Origin: an uncultured Bacteroidota bacterium
Lineage (GTDB): Bacteria > Bacteroidota > Bacteroidia > Bacteroidales > SZUA-534
DNA length: 6,011 bases
Direction of reading: 5' to 3'
Assembly (NCBI GenBank): GCA_937899145.1
Contig: CALBPW010000343.1
Coordinates: 1 to 6,011, forward strand
Positions 5,992 to 6,011 of this stretch are shown here, in pieces (the stretch's first letter is position 1; every line of letters begins with the position of its first letter). A program made the translations under genes and the position numbers. The notes beneath the pieces are model-generated. The model worked only from the letters and a program-made list of their open reading frames with translations. It had not been told where the DNA came from and searched no databases.

Positions 5992-6011
5992 AAAAAAGTG
6001 AGCCGCAGCCG
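5992..6011 (-). terminator. Possible 3' half of a terminator, cut by the window edge
   Basis: On the minus strand the GC-rich CGGCTGCGGCTC (6011-6000) is followed by AC and a run of six T (5997-5992). In this AT-rich DNA that looks like the descending arm and U-tract of a terminator ending a gene outside the window. The other arm is not visible, so the call is tentative. Confidence 0.35.

Noticed and set aside
5316..6001. Plus-strand open frames at 5316-5597 and 5786-6001
   Set aside because: They lie opposite the lipoprotein gene and show no signal peptide, motif or spacing that would support a gene.

Overview
The window looks like chromosomal DNA of a Bacteroidota bacterium, most probably a Bacteroidales-type lineage that has a type IX secretion system (T9SS). 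The reasons are two nearly identical T9SS type A C-terminal sorting domains, AT-rich sequence, A-rich leaders mostly without Shine-Dalgarno sites, a TAnnTTTG-type -7 box, and the greA–HIT gene pair. The genus cannot be told from the sequence alone. All seven genes lie on the minus strand, so transcription runs from right to left.

Right part (about 6011 to 4615): half of a possible terminator sits at the window edge. It is followed by a lipoprotein of unknown function (5077-5961) and, 27 bases on, a small secreted cysteine-containing protein of unknown function (4615-5049). Middle part (4614 to 3618): a -7-like box and a strong hairpin with a U-tract precede greA (transcript cleavage factor). 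greA is followed after 4 bases by a HIT-family nucleotide hydrolase/transferase. These are the two housekeeping genes of the window.

Left part (3587 to 1): three exported proteins are packed with gaps of 8 and 5 bases. In transcription order they are an S74 intramolecular-chaperone ('tail fiber domain') protein with a T9SS sorting domain, a legumain-like (C13) cysteine peptidase with calcium-binding-type loops, and a cysteine-rich T9SS cargo protein cut by the window's left edge. The first and third genes end in the same sorting module, about 91% identical at DNA level over at least 244 bases without an indel. This points to recent copying or gene conversion of the module.

The left block reads as a co-expressed surface/secreted unit: a self-assembling, possibly self-cleaving scaffold, a protease, and a second secreted partner. 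That they work together is inferred from gene order only. I saw no tRNA, rRNA, CRISPR array, insertion sequence or phage structural operon, and no stretch over 300 bases lacks a gene.
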